A stretch of DNA of 43,554 bases from Daejeonella rubra (GCF_900103545.1 NZ_FNHH01000034.1:1-43554), one strand, 5' to 3'. Positions 33,142 to 43,548 are shown, numbered from the stretch's first letter. A program made the numbers and translations. Notes: generated from the sequence alone by a model not told the origin.

Positions 33142-36100
33142 ATGATTTTTTTTACACTTAATGCTGAACATCAGCAAAAGAACCTGTTAGGATATAATCT
33201 CAGGTTATTTTTTGAAAAAACATTTCTACTAATTATGCAGCTAAGACTGGCACTTTTTATTGTTTTAACTACATCCATCCAGCTATTTTCTGCCCCGCCG
33301 GTAAAAAGTCAGGCTATGGATGAAGTTGAAATCAGACTGGAGCTCAAAAATGAGTCTTTGTTAAATGCGTTTCAAAAAATTGAAAAGCAAAGCCCTTTTC
33401 ATTTCATGTATCGCTATGCCGATGTAAAGGATATTGATAAACTGGAAATACCCTCTTCAAAAAAGTCGGTGGCTGCATTTTTACAGGAAATGCTGGCTAA
33501 TACATCTCTTGACTTCAAACAGGTGAATAATCGGATCATGATCATCAGTTCGGAAAAGAAGAACCTGGATCCCAGCCCTCTGATTCTGAATGATAAATTA
33601 ATCCGTGAACTTGATATTGTAGTACGCGGACAGGTGAAAGATCAAAAGGGAGAGACCCTTCCTGGTGTAAGCGTAAAGGTTAAAGGAAGTGAAATCGGAG
33701 CATCCACAGATATTGATGGTCGTTATTCATTGAATGTTCCTGATAATGCTACACTTGTTTTTACTTACATTGGATATAATACCAAAGAGGTTGTAGTTAA
33801 TAATCAAACAACGTTAAATGTTACCCTTGATCCATCCTCCACATCGCTAACAGAGGTTGTGGTTACGGCTTTGGGTATTAAGAGAGAAGCAAAATCTCTG
33901 ACTTATGCAACTCAGGGTGTAAGTGCAAAAGAACTTACAGAAACACGTACTTTGAATGTGGTGAATGCCTTGCAGGGTAAAGTAGCAGGTATGACCATTG
34001 AAACAGCTGGTACAGGTTTAGGTGGTGCAGCTCGTGTAGTTCTTAGAGGAAACCGTTCAATTTCCGGAAACAGTGGACCACTTTATGTTGTAGATGGTGT
34101 TCCTATGAGTACTGCGATAGCTAATTTTAGTCCGGATAATATCGAATCGATTAACGTATTGAAAGGTCCAAACGCTGCGGCTTTGTATGGTAGTGCTGCT
34201 CAGAATGGTGTTATCATTATTGAAACCAAGAAAGGTAAAGAGGGACAGGTTCAAATTAGTGTAAATGAAACCTTCCAGACAGGAAGACCTCTTCATTATT
34301 TCGAGCCACAGAGTGAGTATGGGCAAGGTGTTACAGGAGTTTATAATGCAACATCTGAAGAATCCTGGGGTCCAAAAATGACCGGTCAAATGGTCAATCA
34401 CTGGTCAGCTGCACCGGGTAAAGCTGGAACTCAGGTTGCTTTTTCTCCTCAGCCCAATAATTATAAAGATGCTTTCCAGAACTCAACCTACATTACTCAT
34501 AACGTAAATGCAACAGCAGGTTCTGCAACTACACAAACTGCTTTTTCTTATACCAGGGAAGATGCAAAGGGATTGATGCAGAATAATGAATTAAGAAGGG
34601 ATAATGCATCTGTCAGAGTGACCAGCAAGTTGAAAAAATGGCTTTCGCTCGATACCAAATTAAATTATATCCGGAACGAAATAGATAATCAAAACGGAAC
34701 CGGTGATAATGCGGCCAATAATCCTTACATGAATATTTACCGTATGCCACGTAATATTTTAATTAGTGATTTGAGACAATTTGAATATACCGATGCGTCA
34801 GGTGCTAACAAGCAAAATTACTGGAATCCGGGATCTACAATTGGGAGGAACCCATTCTGGATCATGAACCGTGTTGTTAATTTTGAAACAACAGATCGCA
34901 TAATTGCCTTGGGTTCATTGACAATTGATTTTACTGATAAGTTAAAATTAATGGCCAGGACATCCTTTGATGGCGGATCCAGCACTACTGAGAGAAAGGC
35001 CTGGATTGATTCTTATGGAGGTGGTCAGGATAATTTCGGTAGTTATAGTGCCAGTATTTCAGGCCCGGGTCAAATCTGGAACCATGATGCACTCTTGTCT
35101 TACAATAGCAACATAACGAAAAATCTAAATGTTTCAGCCCTGGTTGGTGGTACATTAAGAAAAACAGATGGTTCAGGAAGTATTAGTGCAAGTACACAAC
35201 AAGGACTTATTATTCCTAACTTCTTTTCATTTGGTAATACTGCCCTTACACAGGGTGCATTTAATCCAAGTACAAGACAAGAACTACAATCTCTTTACTT
35301 TTCAGGTAATTTTGGATGGAAGAATTATCTTTATCTTGATGTTACCGGTCGTAATGACTGGAGTTCAACTCTTCCAGCAAATAGCCGATCATATTTTTAC
35401 CCATCTGTAGGTATTTCCTCGATTCTTACAGATATGATCCCGGGGCTTCCTGATGTAATTTCATATGCAAAGCTGAGAGCTTCTTACGCAAAAGTAGGTA
35501 GCAGTGCTTCTCCTTATCAGTTAAGCAGATCTGCTTCCTTTTCCGGAACAGGAGGAAACTACGGTTTCATAACTTTAGGTGCTATTTTGCCAAATGCAAA
35601 TCTTAAACCTGAAACAACCGAGGGCTATGAGATTGGACTTGATACCCGCTTATTTGACGGTCGTTTAGGACTTGATATCACAGCTTACAAAACGAATACT
35701 TTTGACCAGTTGTTTACGGTTAGTTTACCATCAGGTTCAGGTGCTGCTTCATTTTTTACCAATGGGGGAGATGTTCAGAATACAGGTATTGAACTTGTTC
35801 TATCCGCTACACCAGTCCGGAATGCGAATGGCTTAACCTGGGATATCAGCAGTAATTTTGGAAAAAATAAAAACTGGGTTAATAAGATATCTGATGATCG
35901 TCCAAGTATTATTGTTGGCGGTGATCCATATATGTCTGATTTCGTTGTGGCTCAGGGACAGGAATTTGGTAATATTTATACCAGAGGATGGGCAAGAAAT
36001 GCTCAGGGTAATGTAATTGTTGGTGCTAATGGTATGCCAACCCTGACTGCGGGAAGATCCGTATTAGCTGCAAATTTTAACCCTGACTGGATGGGTGCCA

Positions 36101-36633
36101 TTACAAATAATTTTTCTTATAAGAATTTTAATTTTGCTTTCCTGATCGAGCACAGACAGGGTGGTAGCATGGTCTCCATAACAGACGGACTTTTATATGG
36201 AGAAGGAATTAACAAGGAAACGCTTGCTGGAAGAGATGGAGGATTAGTGTTCGGAGAGAATTTATTTCCAAATGAAACAGGTGTTCTTGCTTCTGGTGCG
36301 CCAAATACCACTGCTATAACTTCACAAACATTTTGGAGAACAATAGGTGGAAGAAATGCTCCGATTGGTGAAGCATTTATTGTAAGTGCCACTAATACCA
36401 GGGTCAGAGAAGCGACACTTGGTTATACTTTCCCTAAATCAATGTTGAGTAAAGTCGGATTTATCTCGGGTGTTAAGTTATCATTAGTTGGAAGGAATCT
36501 GTTCTTTTTAAAGAGAACAGGTAACTGGGATCCGGAAATTCTTTCGGGAGCAGGTACAGCATCAGCAGGTTTTCAAACCTATGTTCCACCAACTGAAAGA
36601 ACATTTGGTTTAAACCTCAAGGTAGATTTTTAA
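33142..36633 (+). CDS. SusC-type TonB-dependent receptor with STN signalling domain
   Basis: A 1163-residue outer-membrane receptor. A long leader is followed by an STN domain (about 62-140, VEIRLELKNESLLNAFQKI), a CarboxypepD_reg-like domain (VVRGQVKDQKGETLPGVSVK), a plug (PLYVVDGVPM, IESINVLKGPNAAALYG) and a barrel ending FGLNLKVDF. The STN domain is the hallmark of receptors that talk to FecR. It imports oligosaccharides or glycopeptides with the SusD partner encoded next. The ATG at 33142 gives a long N-region, common in this family; an ATG at 33235 is an alternative. Confidence 0.95.
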   Translation: MIFFTLNAEHQQKNLLGYNLRLFFEKTFLLIMQLRLALFIVLTTSIQLFSAPPVKSQAMDEVEIRLELKNESLLNAFQKIEKQSPFHFMYRYADVKDIDKLEIPSSKKSVAAFLQEMLANTSLDFKQVNNRIMIISSEKKNLDPSPLILNDKLIRELDIVVRGQVKDQKGETLPGVSVKVKGSEIGASTDIDGRYSLNVPDNATLVFTYIGYNTKEVVVNNQTTLNVTLDPSSTSLTEVVVTALGIKREAKSLTYATQGVSAKELTETRTLNVVNALQGKVAGMTIETAGTGLGGAARVVLRGNRSISGNSGPLYVVDGVPMSTAIANFSPDNIESINVLKGPNAAALYGSAAQNGVIIIETKKGKEGQVQISVNETFQTGRPLHYFEPQSEYGQGVTGVYNATSEESWGPKMTGQMVNHWSAAPGKAGTQVAFSPQPNNYKDAFQNSTYITHNVNATAGSATTQTAFSYTREDAKGLMQNNELRRDNASVRVTSKLKKWLSLDTKLNYIRNEIDNQNGTGDNAANNPYMNIYRMPRNILISDLRQFEYTDASGANKQNYWNPGSTIGRNPFWIMNRVVNFETTDRIIALGSLTIDFTDKLKLMARTSFDGGSSTTERKAWIDSYGGGQDNFGSYSASISGPGQIWNHDALLSYNSNITKNLNVSALVGGTLRKTDGSGSISASTQQGLIIPNFFSFGNTALTQGAFNPSTRQELQSLYFSGNFGWKNYLYLDVTGRNDWSSTLPANSRSYFYPSVGISSILTDMIPGLPDVISYAKLRASYAKVGSSASPYQLSRSASFSGTGGNYGFITLGAILPNANLKPETTEGYEIGLDTRLFDGRLGLDITAYKTNTFDQLFTVSLPSGSGAASFFTNGGDVQNTGIELVLSATPVRNANGLTWDISSNFGKNKNWVNKISDDRPSIIVGGDPYMSDFVVAQGQEFGNIYTRGWARNAQGNVIVGANGMPTLTAGRSVLAANFNPDWMGAITNNFSYKNFNFAFLIEHRQGGSMVSITDGLLYGEGINKETLAGRDGGLVFGENLFPNETGVLASGAPNTTAITSQTFWRTIGGRNAPIGEAFIVSATNTRVREATLGYTFPKSMLSKVGFISGVKLSLVGRNLFFLKRTGNWDPEILSGAGTASAGFQTYVPPTERTFGLNLKVDF

Positions 36634-36680
36634 GAAAATTTTAGAATTAATAATATTTAATTAGATATAATATTAATATC

Positions 36681-38348
36681 ATGAAAATAACATATTATAT
36701 AAAGAGTAGTGTTGCTATGCTGGTAATCCTGCTTATGTTGGGCACTGTTTCGTGCACTGACCGATTCGATGATCTCAACACACCCAGAGCACAGCTTACA
36801 GTAGAGCAGATGGATGCGAGTATGGTTGGATTTGCATTTGCTGAAGCTCAGCATTTTGGTATGCGTGCCTGGTATCAGGGGAACAATCTTTTCGCTGGTG
36901 AGTACTCTCAGTTTCATGCTACAATACATCCTAACTTTGCATCTTCCAATTATAACGGTCCGGGTAGCTGGTCAAACTTGCTAATGGAAGGGTTTTATTC
37001 GAACACTGCTTATGGAGCTGCAGCGAATCAACTTGATTTAGTACTTAAAAATACTGCTGCAAATAACCTGAAGCCCGAGAATGCACTCGCAAAGATCTGG
37101 AAAGTTGCATTATATCACCGTCAGACTGATTATTGGGGACCAATTATCTATTCCAATTTTGGTAATGGTAAAACCAGTGTTGCTTTTGATTCACAGAAGG
37201 ACATATATTTTGATTTCTTCAAGATATTAGACGAGGCAGCAGCAGACCTGAGAGCAGCAAATCCGGCGACCAAAATTTTCGCTATAAGCACTGGGTCCCA
37301 TGATCTTGTTTACGATGGAAATGTGTTAAAGAATCTTAAGTTTCTTAACTCTTTACGTCTGAGGCTTGCTATACGGATATCTTATATTGAACCTGCAAAA
37401 GCAAAGCAAGAGGCTGAAAAAGCTGCAGCTGCTCCTGAGGGTTTTATCGTAAATAATGCGGATAATGCGCTTTCAAAGGTTAAAATAGACGGTACAAACG
37501 TAAATAAACTAAGTACAATTACTTATATCAGTGAATTTGTACTTAGCTCTACTGTTGCTAGTCTTATGAATGGATATGAGGATCCCAGAATTCCGGTTTA
37601 TACTCAACCTTGCTGCGGACGTTTAACTCCCGCCAGTGCTGTTTTTGGGGGTTTGGTAGGATTTAGGAATGGTAACCCATCATCTCAAAGGGGTACCAAC
37701 CTTGATTTACAATATTCATATGTTGGAAAAAGATGGTTGCCTATAAATAACGGAGGAACCAATGAGCCCGATCATATTATGGAAGCTGCAGAAGTGTTTT
37801 TCCTGAGGGCTGAAGGAGCTCTGAGAGGATGGAATATGGGTGGAACAGCACAGCAGTTTTATAATGAAGGAATCAGAGCATCCATTAAGTTCAGGACAAC
37901 TGCTTCAGATGCGGTAGTTGATGCATACATTAACAGCACTAAAAAGCCTGCAAAACCATTGGATAGATTTGGTAATCCTGACGTAAGAAACAGTCCGCCG
38001 GTTTCTGATATCCCGGTACTTTATGAGACAGCAGGTAGCTTTGAGAGACAATTAGAGCAGATCATCACTCAGAAATGGCTTGCGCTGTTTCCTATGAACG
38101 ACACAGAAGCCTGGGCTGAACGCCGTAGAACTGGTTATCCCAGAGGTTATGCCATTATTGAGTCTGCAAATCCAGTTCTAACTAGGACTCAGCTGGCAAG
38201 AAGATTGATCTATCCGCCAAACTCTTATTCAACTAATAAAGTAGCAACAGAGGCCGCTTTGGCACTATTGGGTGGCCCGGATACTTATGCAACCAGGGTT
38301 TGGTGGGATGCTAAACCTTTGGCATCTTATCCAATTCCGGTTGATTAA
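36681..38348 (+). CDS. SusD/RagB-family nutrient-binding lipoprotein
   Basis: A 555-residue lipoprotein (lipobox GTVSC, Cys25) with TPR-rich SusD-like organisation: a short N-terminal FDDLNTPRAQLT segment, paired helices around 60-240 and a C-terminal part with WAERRRTGYPR, as in the SusD-like_2 branch. It caps the SusC barrel on the cell surface and binds ligand. It starts 47 bp after susC. The branch is often associated with peptide- or glycoprotein-type substrates as well as glycans, so the ligand is open. Confidence 0.92.
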   Translation: MKITYYIKSSVAMLVILLMLGTVSCTDRFDDLNTPRAQLTVEQMDASMVGFAFAEAQHFGMRAWYQGNNLFAGEYSQFHATIHPNFASSNYNGPGSWSNLLMEGFYSNTAYGAAANQLDLVLKNTAANNLKPENALAKIWKVALYHRQTDYWGPIIYSNFGNGKTSVAFDSQKDIYFDFFKILDEAAADLRAANPATKIFAISTGSHDLVYDGNVLKNLKFLNSLRLRLAIRISYIEPAKAKQEAEKAAAAPEGFIVNNADNALSKVKIDGTNVNKLSTITYISEFVLSSTVASLMNGYEDPRIPVYTQPCCGRLTPASAVFGGLVGFRNGNPSSQRGTNLDLQYSYVGKRWLPINNGGTNEPDHIMEAAEVFFLRAEGALRGWNMGGTAQQFYNEGIRASIKFRTTASDAVVDAYINSTKKPAKPLDRFGNPDVRNSPPVSDIPVLYETAGSFERQLEQIITQKWLALFPMNDTEAWAERRRTGYPRGYAIIESANPVLTRTQLARRLIYPPNSYSTNKVATEAALALLGGPDTYATRVWWDAKPLASYPIPVD

Positions 38349-38426
38349 TTTATAAATGTGTTTATAAATGACATCGTTTTTTCAATGAATAATTTATTTA
38401 CACACGGTAATTCAAAGCACGTAACA

Positions 38427-40691
38427 ATGAGAAAAGTAGTATTTCTTTTTCTTATTGTTATGTGCTTCACCGTAATTTCCGTCTCCGCACAGATCGTCAG
38501 TAATGGCCAATCAAATTTCAAGAGGCTTAGCGGAGCCACTGTTGTCGCTGATCAAAAAAACAATCCTGATTTTCGGGTAAAAGAAATTGAACTTGATGCC
38601 GCCAGTATTGAAAGTCAGGCACAATTGATCAAACTTCAATTTGATAATAATAAAAAAATAATCAGACTTCAGGACACTGAACTCATTGAGGATGATGCTC
38701 CTGCTGCCGGTCTTCCTGAGGGCTATAAAACGTATACCAAAGGCCCTGTTGAGTGGGTGGAAGATTTAAAGAAAGGAATCATCATAAAAAAGATCCTGGA
38801 GATTGAAAATCCTGCTGCAACTTCTGCCAGACTTGTGTTCAAGGGTATGGAGGTTAAGGGAAACAGAGAACCGCTTCATTTATCTTTGAATGGTGAAAAG
38901 TTCATCAGACCTGCTTCGATCATTGCCTATCCTCAGGCAAGGCAATATATCGATATGGCAGGATTAGACCGATGGTTTTATGTAGATGTTCCTGTTGAAA
39001 AGCTCCGGAAAGGGAAAAATGAGATCCTCATGTGGACTGAGAGCGATTCAACTTCCTGGAGGATACTTATTGCTCACATTAATGAATTTAAACGTGGTTC
39101 ACTAACCCGTACAAGTCCGAATCGTTCATTGAAAAGCAGTGACGGGGGAAAGAGCTGGACTGATACGCGACTTGGTGCTATGGATTTGATTGACGGTGAA
39201 TATTCAATTCGATTAAGCATCGATCGTTTTCTGTCTTCAGGTGAATATGTTTCACCTTTAATTGACCCGGTAAACGGAGATAATCCATTAAAACGAAGTT
39301 CTGCTAATCTGAAAATGACTTTATGGCCTGATTTTGAAGAGCCATCCCAAACCCTGGCTAAAGCTTTCATTCGTTTTGGATCAAGTCCTGTTATCGGAGA
39401 TCAGTCCTGGACAGCCTGGCAGCCATTGGAAAGAGGACGAGAGTATTCTCTTGCCGATAAGCACTATATGCAATGGAAGGCTGAACTTTCAACAAGCGAC
39501 CCCCTCAAGACACCCCTGATCAGAAGGTTTCGTTTTACAGCAACATGGGAAGACCAATCATTGAATAAAGGGACAGGGTTGCAGGCCCAGGTAATCAACA
39601 ACGGAAAAATTGTGGAGCCTTCTTATCCTTTTTCATACGAGAATTTAAACCATCTGGACCTGAAAAAGTACAGAGAAGATCATCAGCTGGATAAGATCGT
39701 TAAAGGTGCTGATTCAGAATTCGAAGTGATGATGCGTTTACTTAACTGGGCCTACAGGGTACCGCTCACAAGCGATGCCTATTCCTGGAATTGGAATAAC
39801 GTAACAGTAAGTCCGGTAATTGCAGAAGGTACAGGAATGCCGCAGCTTAACGGACCTTTTTTTAAGGGCAGGCGAATGATTGAAATGTGTCTTTATCCTA
39901 ACCAGGCTTTAATTGGGGCTCTGCTTTCAATGGGATATCAGGCAAGGCATATTAATATTCATAGTGAAGGAGAAAGCGGACATGAAGTGACAGAAGTTTG
40001 GTCTAACCAGCTGAATAAGTGGATATACATGGATTCTACACGTGATTACTATTACTTTAATCCCGAAACTGGTATACCCTTCAATCTGCTTGAAATTCAC
40101 AATCTTCTGGCTGAACAGATGCCTCGTGTCGAAACATGGAAACGTCCTTTTGCACCTGAAATGGGAGAGGAGCTTGTATCCAAATTAAAAGTTGCACAGC
40201 GTCAGGGCAATAACCCATTTTCTATTCAAAAGGGTGGAGGAACACACATTCTGGAAATCATGGGACATTTTCGAATAATACCCCGAAATGATTTCCTTTC
40301 AAATCCTTTACCTGTTCCGGTTCATACCGGTGATACCATGTGGGGATGGGATGGATTTTTAAACTGGTACGATGATGTTTTCCCTAAACGTGACGAATAT
40401 CAGCGATATACAAATCGTGCAAGTGATTTTTATCAGCCGCTAAATCAAGCTAAAGTATACCTTAACGAAACCCGGAAGCCCGGAGTTCTAAAGGTAGAAG
40501 TTGATACTTTCACTCCCGGTGGATTTGATAGTTTTCTTGTAGCAGTAAATAATGGTGAGTGGTTAAGAAGGGACCAAAGATCATGGGATTGGGGACTTCA
40601 GAGTGGTCTGAATTCCATTAAGGTACGTGCAAAAAATACAAGAGGAATATTAGGTCCTATAAGTGAATTACAGGTTGCTTATAACCCCTGA
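38427..40691 (+). CDS. Secreted transglutaminase-like (papain-like) protein
   Basis: I choose the ATG at 38427 (754 residues) because it gives a signal peptide cut near SVSAQ; the frame is open from 38358. The N-terminal half is beta-rich, probably carbohydrate-binding or Ig-like domains. A transglutaminase-like core has Cys488 (RRMIEMCLYPNQ), His519 (GHEVTEVW) and Asp536 (KWIYMDSTRD) in the order and spacing of a Cys-His-Asp triad. The C-terminus looks like another beta-sandwich. Such proteins hydrolyse or rearrange amide bonds, or have lost activity. Location after SusCD suggests action on a peptide-bearing ligand. Confidence 0.75.
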   Translation: MRKVVFLFLIVMCFTVISVSAQIVSNGQSNFKRLSGATVVADQKNNPDFRVKEIELDAASIESQAQLIKLQFDNNKKIIRLQDTELIEDDAPAAGLPEGYKTYTKGPVEWVEDLKKGIIIKKILEIENPAATSARLVFKGMEVKGNREPLHLSLNGEKFIRPASIIAYPQARQYIDMAGLDRWFYVDVPVEKLRKGKNEILMWTESDSTSWRILIAHINEFKRGSLTRTSPNRSLKSSDGGKSWTDTRLGAMDLIDGEYSIRLSIDRFLSSGEYVSPLIDPVNGDNPLKRSSANLKMTLWPDFEEPSQTLAKAFIRFGSSPVIGDQSWTAWQPLERGREYSLADKHYMQWKAELSTSDPLKTPLIRRFRFTATWEDQSLNKGTGLQAQVINNGKIVEPSYPFSYENLNHLDLKKYREDHQLDKIVKGADSEFEVMMRLLNWAYRVPLTSDAYSWNWNNVTVSPVIAEGTGMPQLNGPFFKGRRMIEMCLYPNQALIGALLSMGYQARHINIHSEGESGHEVTEVWSNQLNKWIYMDSTRDYYYFNPETGIPFNLLEIHNLLAEQMPRVETWKRPFAPEMGEELVSKLKVAQRQGNNPFSIQKGGGTHILEIMGHFRIIPRNDFLSNPLPVPVHTGDTMWGWDGFLNWYDDVFPKRDEYQRYTNRASDFYQPLNQAKVYLNETRKPGVLKVEVDTFTPGGFDSFLVAVNNGEWLRRDQRSWDWGLQSGLNSIKVRAKNTRGILGPISELQVAYNP

Positions 40692-40706
40692 TCAATAAAA
40701 GAAAAT

Positions 40707-40752
40707 AGCCATTCAGCGGTGTTCTAAAATGTAAAACAGGATGGCTTTTTTT
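40707..40752 (+). terminator. Intrinsic terminator after transglutaminase-like gene
   Basis: AGCCATTC (40707-40714) pairs with GGATGGCT (40739-40746), with one G-T wobble, around a 24-nt loop, and a seven-T run follows. It fits an intrinsic terminator or attenuator within the 116-bp gap before the peptidase gene. Confidence 0.55.
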
Positions 40753-40807
40753 AAACTTAAATAGTTAAAATGCCAGTGATTTTGTCAATTGTGGGATATT
40801 TTTTTAA

Positions 40808-42037
40808 ATGAAGGAACAAGGAATTTCCAGAGGTAAATTTATAGGTCTGGCGGGTGGAATTACCTTATTAACATTCAGTGGACCCTGGGCTAAAGCCCTG
40901 GAAGTGTCGGGTATTGATCTGGTTTCCACTCCACAGTTAAGGCTGTACTACACGATCCGTTTACTTAAAAAACTTGTTACTGATATTGGACCACGGCCAA
41001 GTGGAAGCAGAGCATACGCCAAAGGTGCAAAGATCATACTGCAGGAAATGAAGCGTTCCTTGTCGGATGTTAATTATGATATCTATGATTTCGATTATTG
41101 GGAACTCCTGAATAGCTCTGATCTGATTATAGGAGGCCAGCATATTGAAGCAGTCTGCCAAAAGAAAGGCTTGGGTACACCGAATGAAGGTATAAGAGGT
41201 GTATTTATACAAAACAGTAAGGGTTTTGCAATTATTGATGAACTCAGTTCTGAGACCCTGGCCATTTTTTCTATTAATCAATATGGCAAAGCAATTGCGG
41301 GATCCCCATACATGGAGTTATCAAAACCAGTCCCGGTTTTTGGCTTAGGAAAGCAGGATATACCATTGCTTGAACGGAGCGCCCAAAATAAACTGATGGC
41401 ATTTATTAGTGCTGATGTTCGAACTTCAAAAAGTAAAGGAATAAATGTTATTGGCAGGATACCAGGTAAAAGCAAAAATGAGATCCTGATAATTTCACAT
41501 GCAGATACCATCTTCAATACCCCCGGAGCAAATGATAATACCTCATCTGTAATTGTGATGTTAATGCTTGTTCATGCAGCTGCGGTAAGGCAAAATAATC
41601 ATACACTCACATTTGTAGCTTCTGACTCTGAAGAATATAACTACGAAGGAGCATACAATTATGCCGAAGATCGGATTGCCGATAATACGCTTAAGAACAT
41701 ACGCTATGTTCTCAATTTTGATTCCCTTACCTATGGGCCTAATTTATGGATATCTTCCAAAGATCAGGGTGTAAAAGATTTGATCCGTGAAATTCATAAA
41801 GACCTGAATATTGATACAAAGCCCATTTTTGATGAAGGTGATGGTTATGTAATGGATTCATTGCCTTTCAGAGCATCAGGAGCTAAAGCATTGCATGCGA
41901 ATAGCAGAGGATATGATGAAAAGACCTTGCCCGTTTACCATCGCCCTGACGATACCGCAGATAAAGTGCCGCTGGATTGTGTGGAAATTAGTTTTCTGGT
42001 GTTTGATGAGTTCATCAGAAGGATCGATAAAGAATAA
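40808..42037 (+). CDS. Exported M28-family metallopeptidase
   Basis: A 409-residue protein with a Tat-like leader in which the twin arginine is replaced (SRGKFIGLAGG). A PA-like region precedes the M28 core. Zinc ligands and catalytic residues are all visible: His231 and Asp233 (SHADTIF), Asp243 (GANDN), Glu275-Glu276 (ASDSEEYNYEGA), Asp305 (NFDSL) and His378 (YHRPDDT). M28 enzymes are aminopeptidases or carboxypeptidases, some acting on amino-sugar-linked or modified substrates. Placed beside SusCD and a transglutaminase-like protein, it suggests processing of a peptide-containing ligand. Confidence 0.88.
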   Translation: MKEQGISRGKFIGLAGGITLLTFSGPWAKALEVSGIDLVSTPQLRLYYTIRLLKKLVTDIGPRPSGSRAYAKGAKIILQEMKRSLSDVNYDIYDFDYWELLNSSDLIIGGQHIEAVCQKKGLGTPNEGIRGVFIQNSKGFAIIDELSSETLAIFSINQYGKAIAGSPYMELSKPVPVFGLGKQDIPLLERSAQNKLMAFISADVRTSKSKGINVIGRIPGKSKNEILIISHADTIFNTPGANDNTSSVIVMLMLVHAAAVRQNNHTLTFVASDSEEYNYEGAYNYAEDRIADNTLKNIRYVLNFDSLTYGPNLWISSKDQGVKDLIREIHKDLNIDTKPIFDEGDGYVMDSLPFRASGAKALHANSRGYDEKTLPVYHRPDDTADKVPLDCVEISFLVFDEFIRRIDKE

Positions 42038-42086
42038 ATACTACTAGTTAATAAGCTTAAATACAATACACTATAATAATTATACT

Positions 42087-43451
42087 ATGTTTTTAAAATT
42101 TAAAAAGAAGATCGCCGTATTGAGTGTGATCATGTTATCAGCGGGAATGGCGAATGCTCAATCTAAATCAGGCTGGTACACTGAAGGTAAGGATTATGCC
42201 CCTACAAGGCGTATAAAGATCAATGTTACCAACCCCCTGGCTATCCCTGTTAAAGGTGCTCCTGTTGTAGTTCAGCGTAAAAGTCTTCCTTTTCAGAATA
42301 TTCCGGAGAGATGGATTGGAGTTGTTGACCCTTCTCTACCCTCAGATCCTGAACCAACAGCTGAGGAATTGAAGAAGAATAGCGGTTACGTAAGAAGAAA
42401 AGAAACCAATGGTCATTATGTGGAGCTTCAGGTTGATGATAAAGATAAAGATGGTATCTGGGATGAAATATTCTTTATGACGGATCTTAAAGCCAGAGAA
42501 TCAAGAGATTTCTACATCTATATAGATCATTATGAGCGTGGTATGTATGAGCATGAGGTTCACGCTGCCATTGCAAATTATGGCCGTCATACGGTTCCAT
42601 TATGGGAGTCAAAAGATATGGGATGGAAACTATGGTATCCTCATGATGTGGATCTTCATGGAAAAAGAGCCCCTATGCTCACAGCTTATTATGAATATTC
42701 TACTAATAAGTCGGGATACTATATGCCATGGGAAATGGGAACTGATATCATGACAGTTGCTACTACTTTTGGTGCCGGTGGGATGGCTGTGTTTGAAAAT
42801 CCAAACGATATGGAAAACCCTTCACGTGCCTATCATTCTCCATTTAAGAATAAGGGCCCCTTTGATGATACCCGTTATACATTTGATGTTGTTTATAACG
42901 GACCACTGCGCAGTATGATCAAAGTGACTACCACCAACTGGAATTCAGGAAAGGGGTTCTATGAGCTGGATCAATATTATACCGCCATGGCCGGTAAAAG
43001 CTGGAGCATCGTGGAAACTAAATTCAATAAATTCCTTCCTCCGAATGCCGATGTTAATTTTGGAGCCGGGATCAGAAAGATCATGAATGAATATACTTCC
43101 GTAAATAAAAAGGGAATAGCCATATCAATGGGTAAAGATGTGGAAGCCAGGATACCAGATGAAGATATAGGTGAAGAAGTTTTAAGAGTGCCATGGCAGG
43201 GGATCGGTTTGGTTGTAAGGGATAAATATAAGCCCGAATACAAATCGATCAAGAATTTTGGTGGGAACCATGTGTTTAAAATGCCTGTAACCGCTGATCT
43301 TTCTTATGAATACATGATTTTAGGTGCATGGAGCTTTGGGGAAGTAAATAACAATGAAAAGGATTTTGTTAAATATGTTGAGGATGAAAGTGTAAAATAT
43401 AATAATCCTCCTGTCATTAAGGTTAGTGAATTTGAAACAAAGGCAAAGTAA
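42087..43451 (+). CDS. Secreted DUF4861-like protein
   Basis: A 454-residue exported protein (signal peptide cut near ANAQ, residue 25) of beta-rich sequence. Segments such as VTNPLAIPVKGAPVVV near the start, VDLHGKRAP and FGAGGMAVFEN resemble the DUF4861 family, which occurs in polysaccharide-utilisation loci. The function of this family is not settled to my knowledge. Its body resembles carbohydrate-active beta-sandwich or lyase-like proteins. It closes the SusCD locus 49 bp after the peptidase gene and ends just before the terminal repeat hairpin. Confidence 0.6.
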   Translation: MFLKFKKKIAVLSVIMLSAGMANAQSKSGWYTEGKDYAPTRRIKINVTNPLAIPVKGAPVVVQRKSLPFQNIPERWIGVVDPSLPSDPEPTAEELKKNSGYVRRKETNGHYVELQVDDKDKDGIWDEIFFMTDLKARESRDFYIYIDHYERGMYEHEVHAAIANYGRHTVPLWESKDMGWKLWYPHDVDLHGKRAPMLTAYYEYSTNKSGYYMPWEMGTDIMTVATTFGAGGMAVFENPNDMENPSRAYHSPFKNKGPFDDTRYTFDVVYNGPLRSMIKVTTTNWNSGKGFYELDQYYTAMAGKSWSIVETKFNKFLPPNADVNFGAGIRKIMNEYTSVNKKGIAISMGKDVEARIPDEDIGEEVLRVPWQGIGLVVRDKYKPEYKSIKNFGGNHVFKMPVTADLSYEYMILGAWSFGEVNNNEKDFVKYVEDESVKYNNPPVIKVSEFETKAK

Positions 43452-43459
43452 TTAAATAT

Positions 43460-43490
43460 GAGGCTGTCTCAAAAGGACAGCCTCTTTTTT
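43460..43490. terminator. Bidirectional terminator hairpin in right repeat
   Basis: GAGGCTGTC (43460-43468) pairs with GACAGCCTC (43476-43484) and is followed by six T residues. It sits 8 bp after the DUF4861-like stop codon, so it probably terminates the SusCD locus transcript even though it belongs to the repeat element. Confidence 0.75.
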
Positions 43491-43548
43491 ATGGAATAAA
43501 TATACAAGTTAATTTGCATAATATATTGATAATCAGTATATTGATGTA
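43460..43548 (-). repeat. Right copy of terminal inverted repeat (at least 89 bp)
   Basis: It is identical to bases 1-89 in reverse complement. Six further bases (43549-43554) follow and cannot be compared, because the left copy is cut by the window edge. The inner boundary again falls exactly at GAGGCTGTC. Confidence 0.9.
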
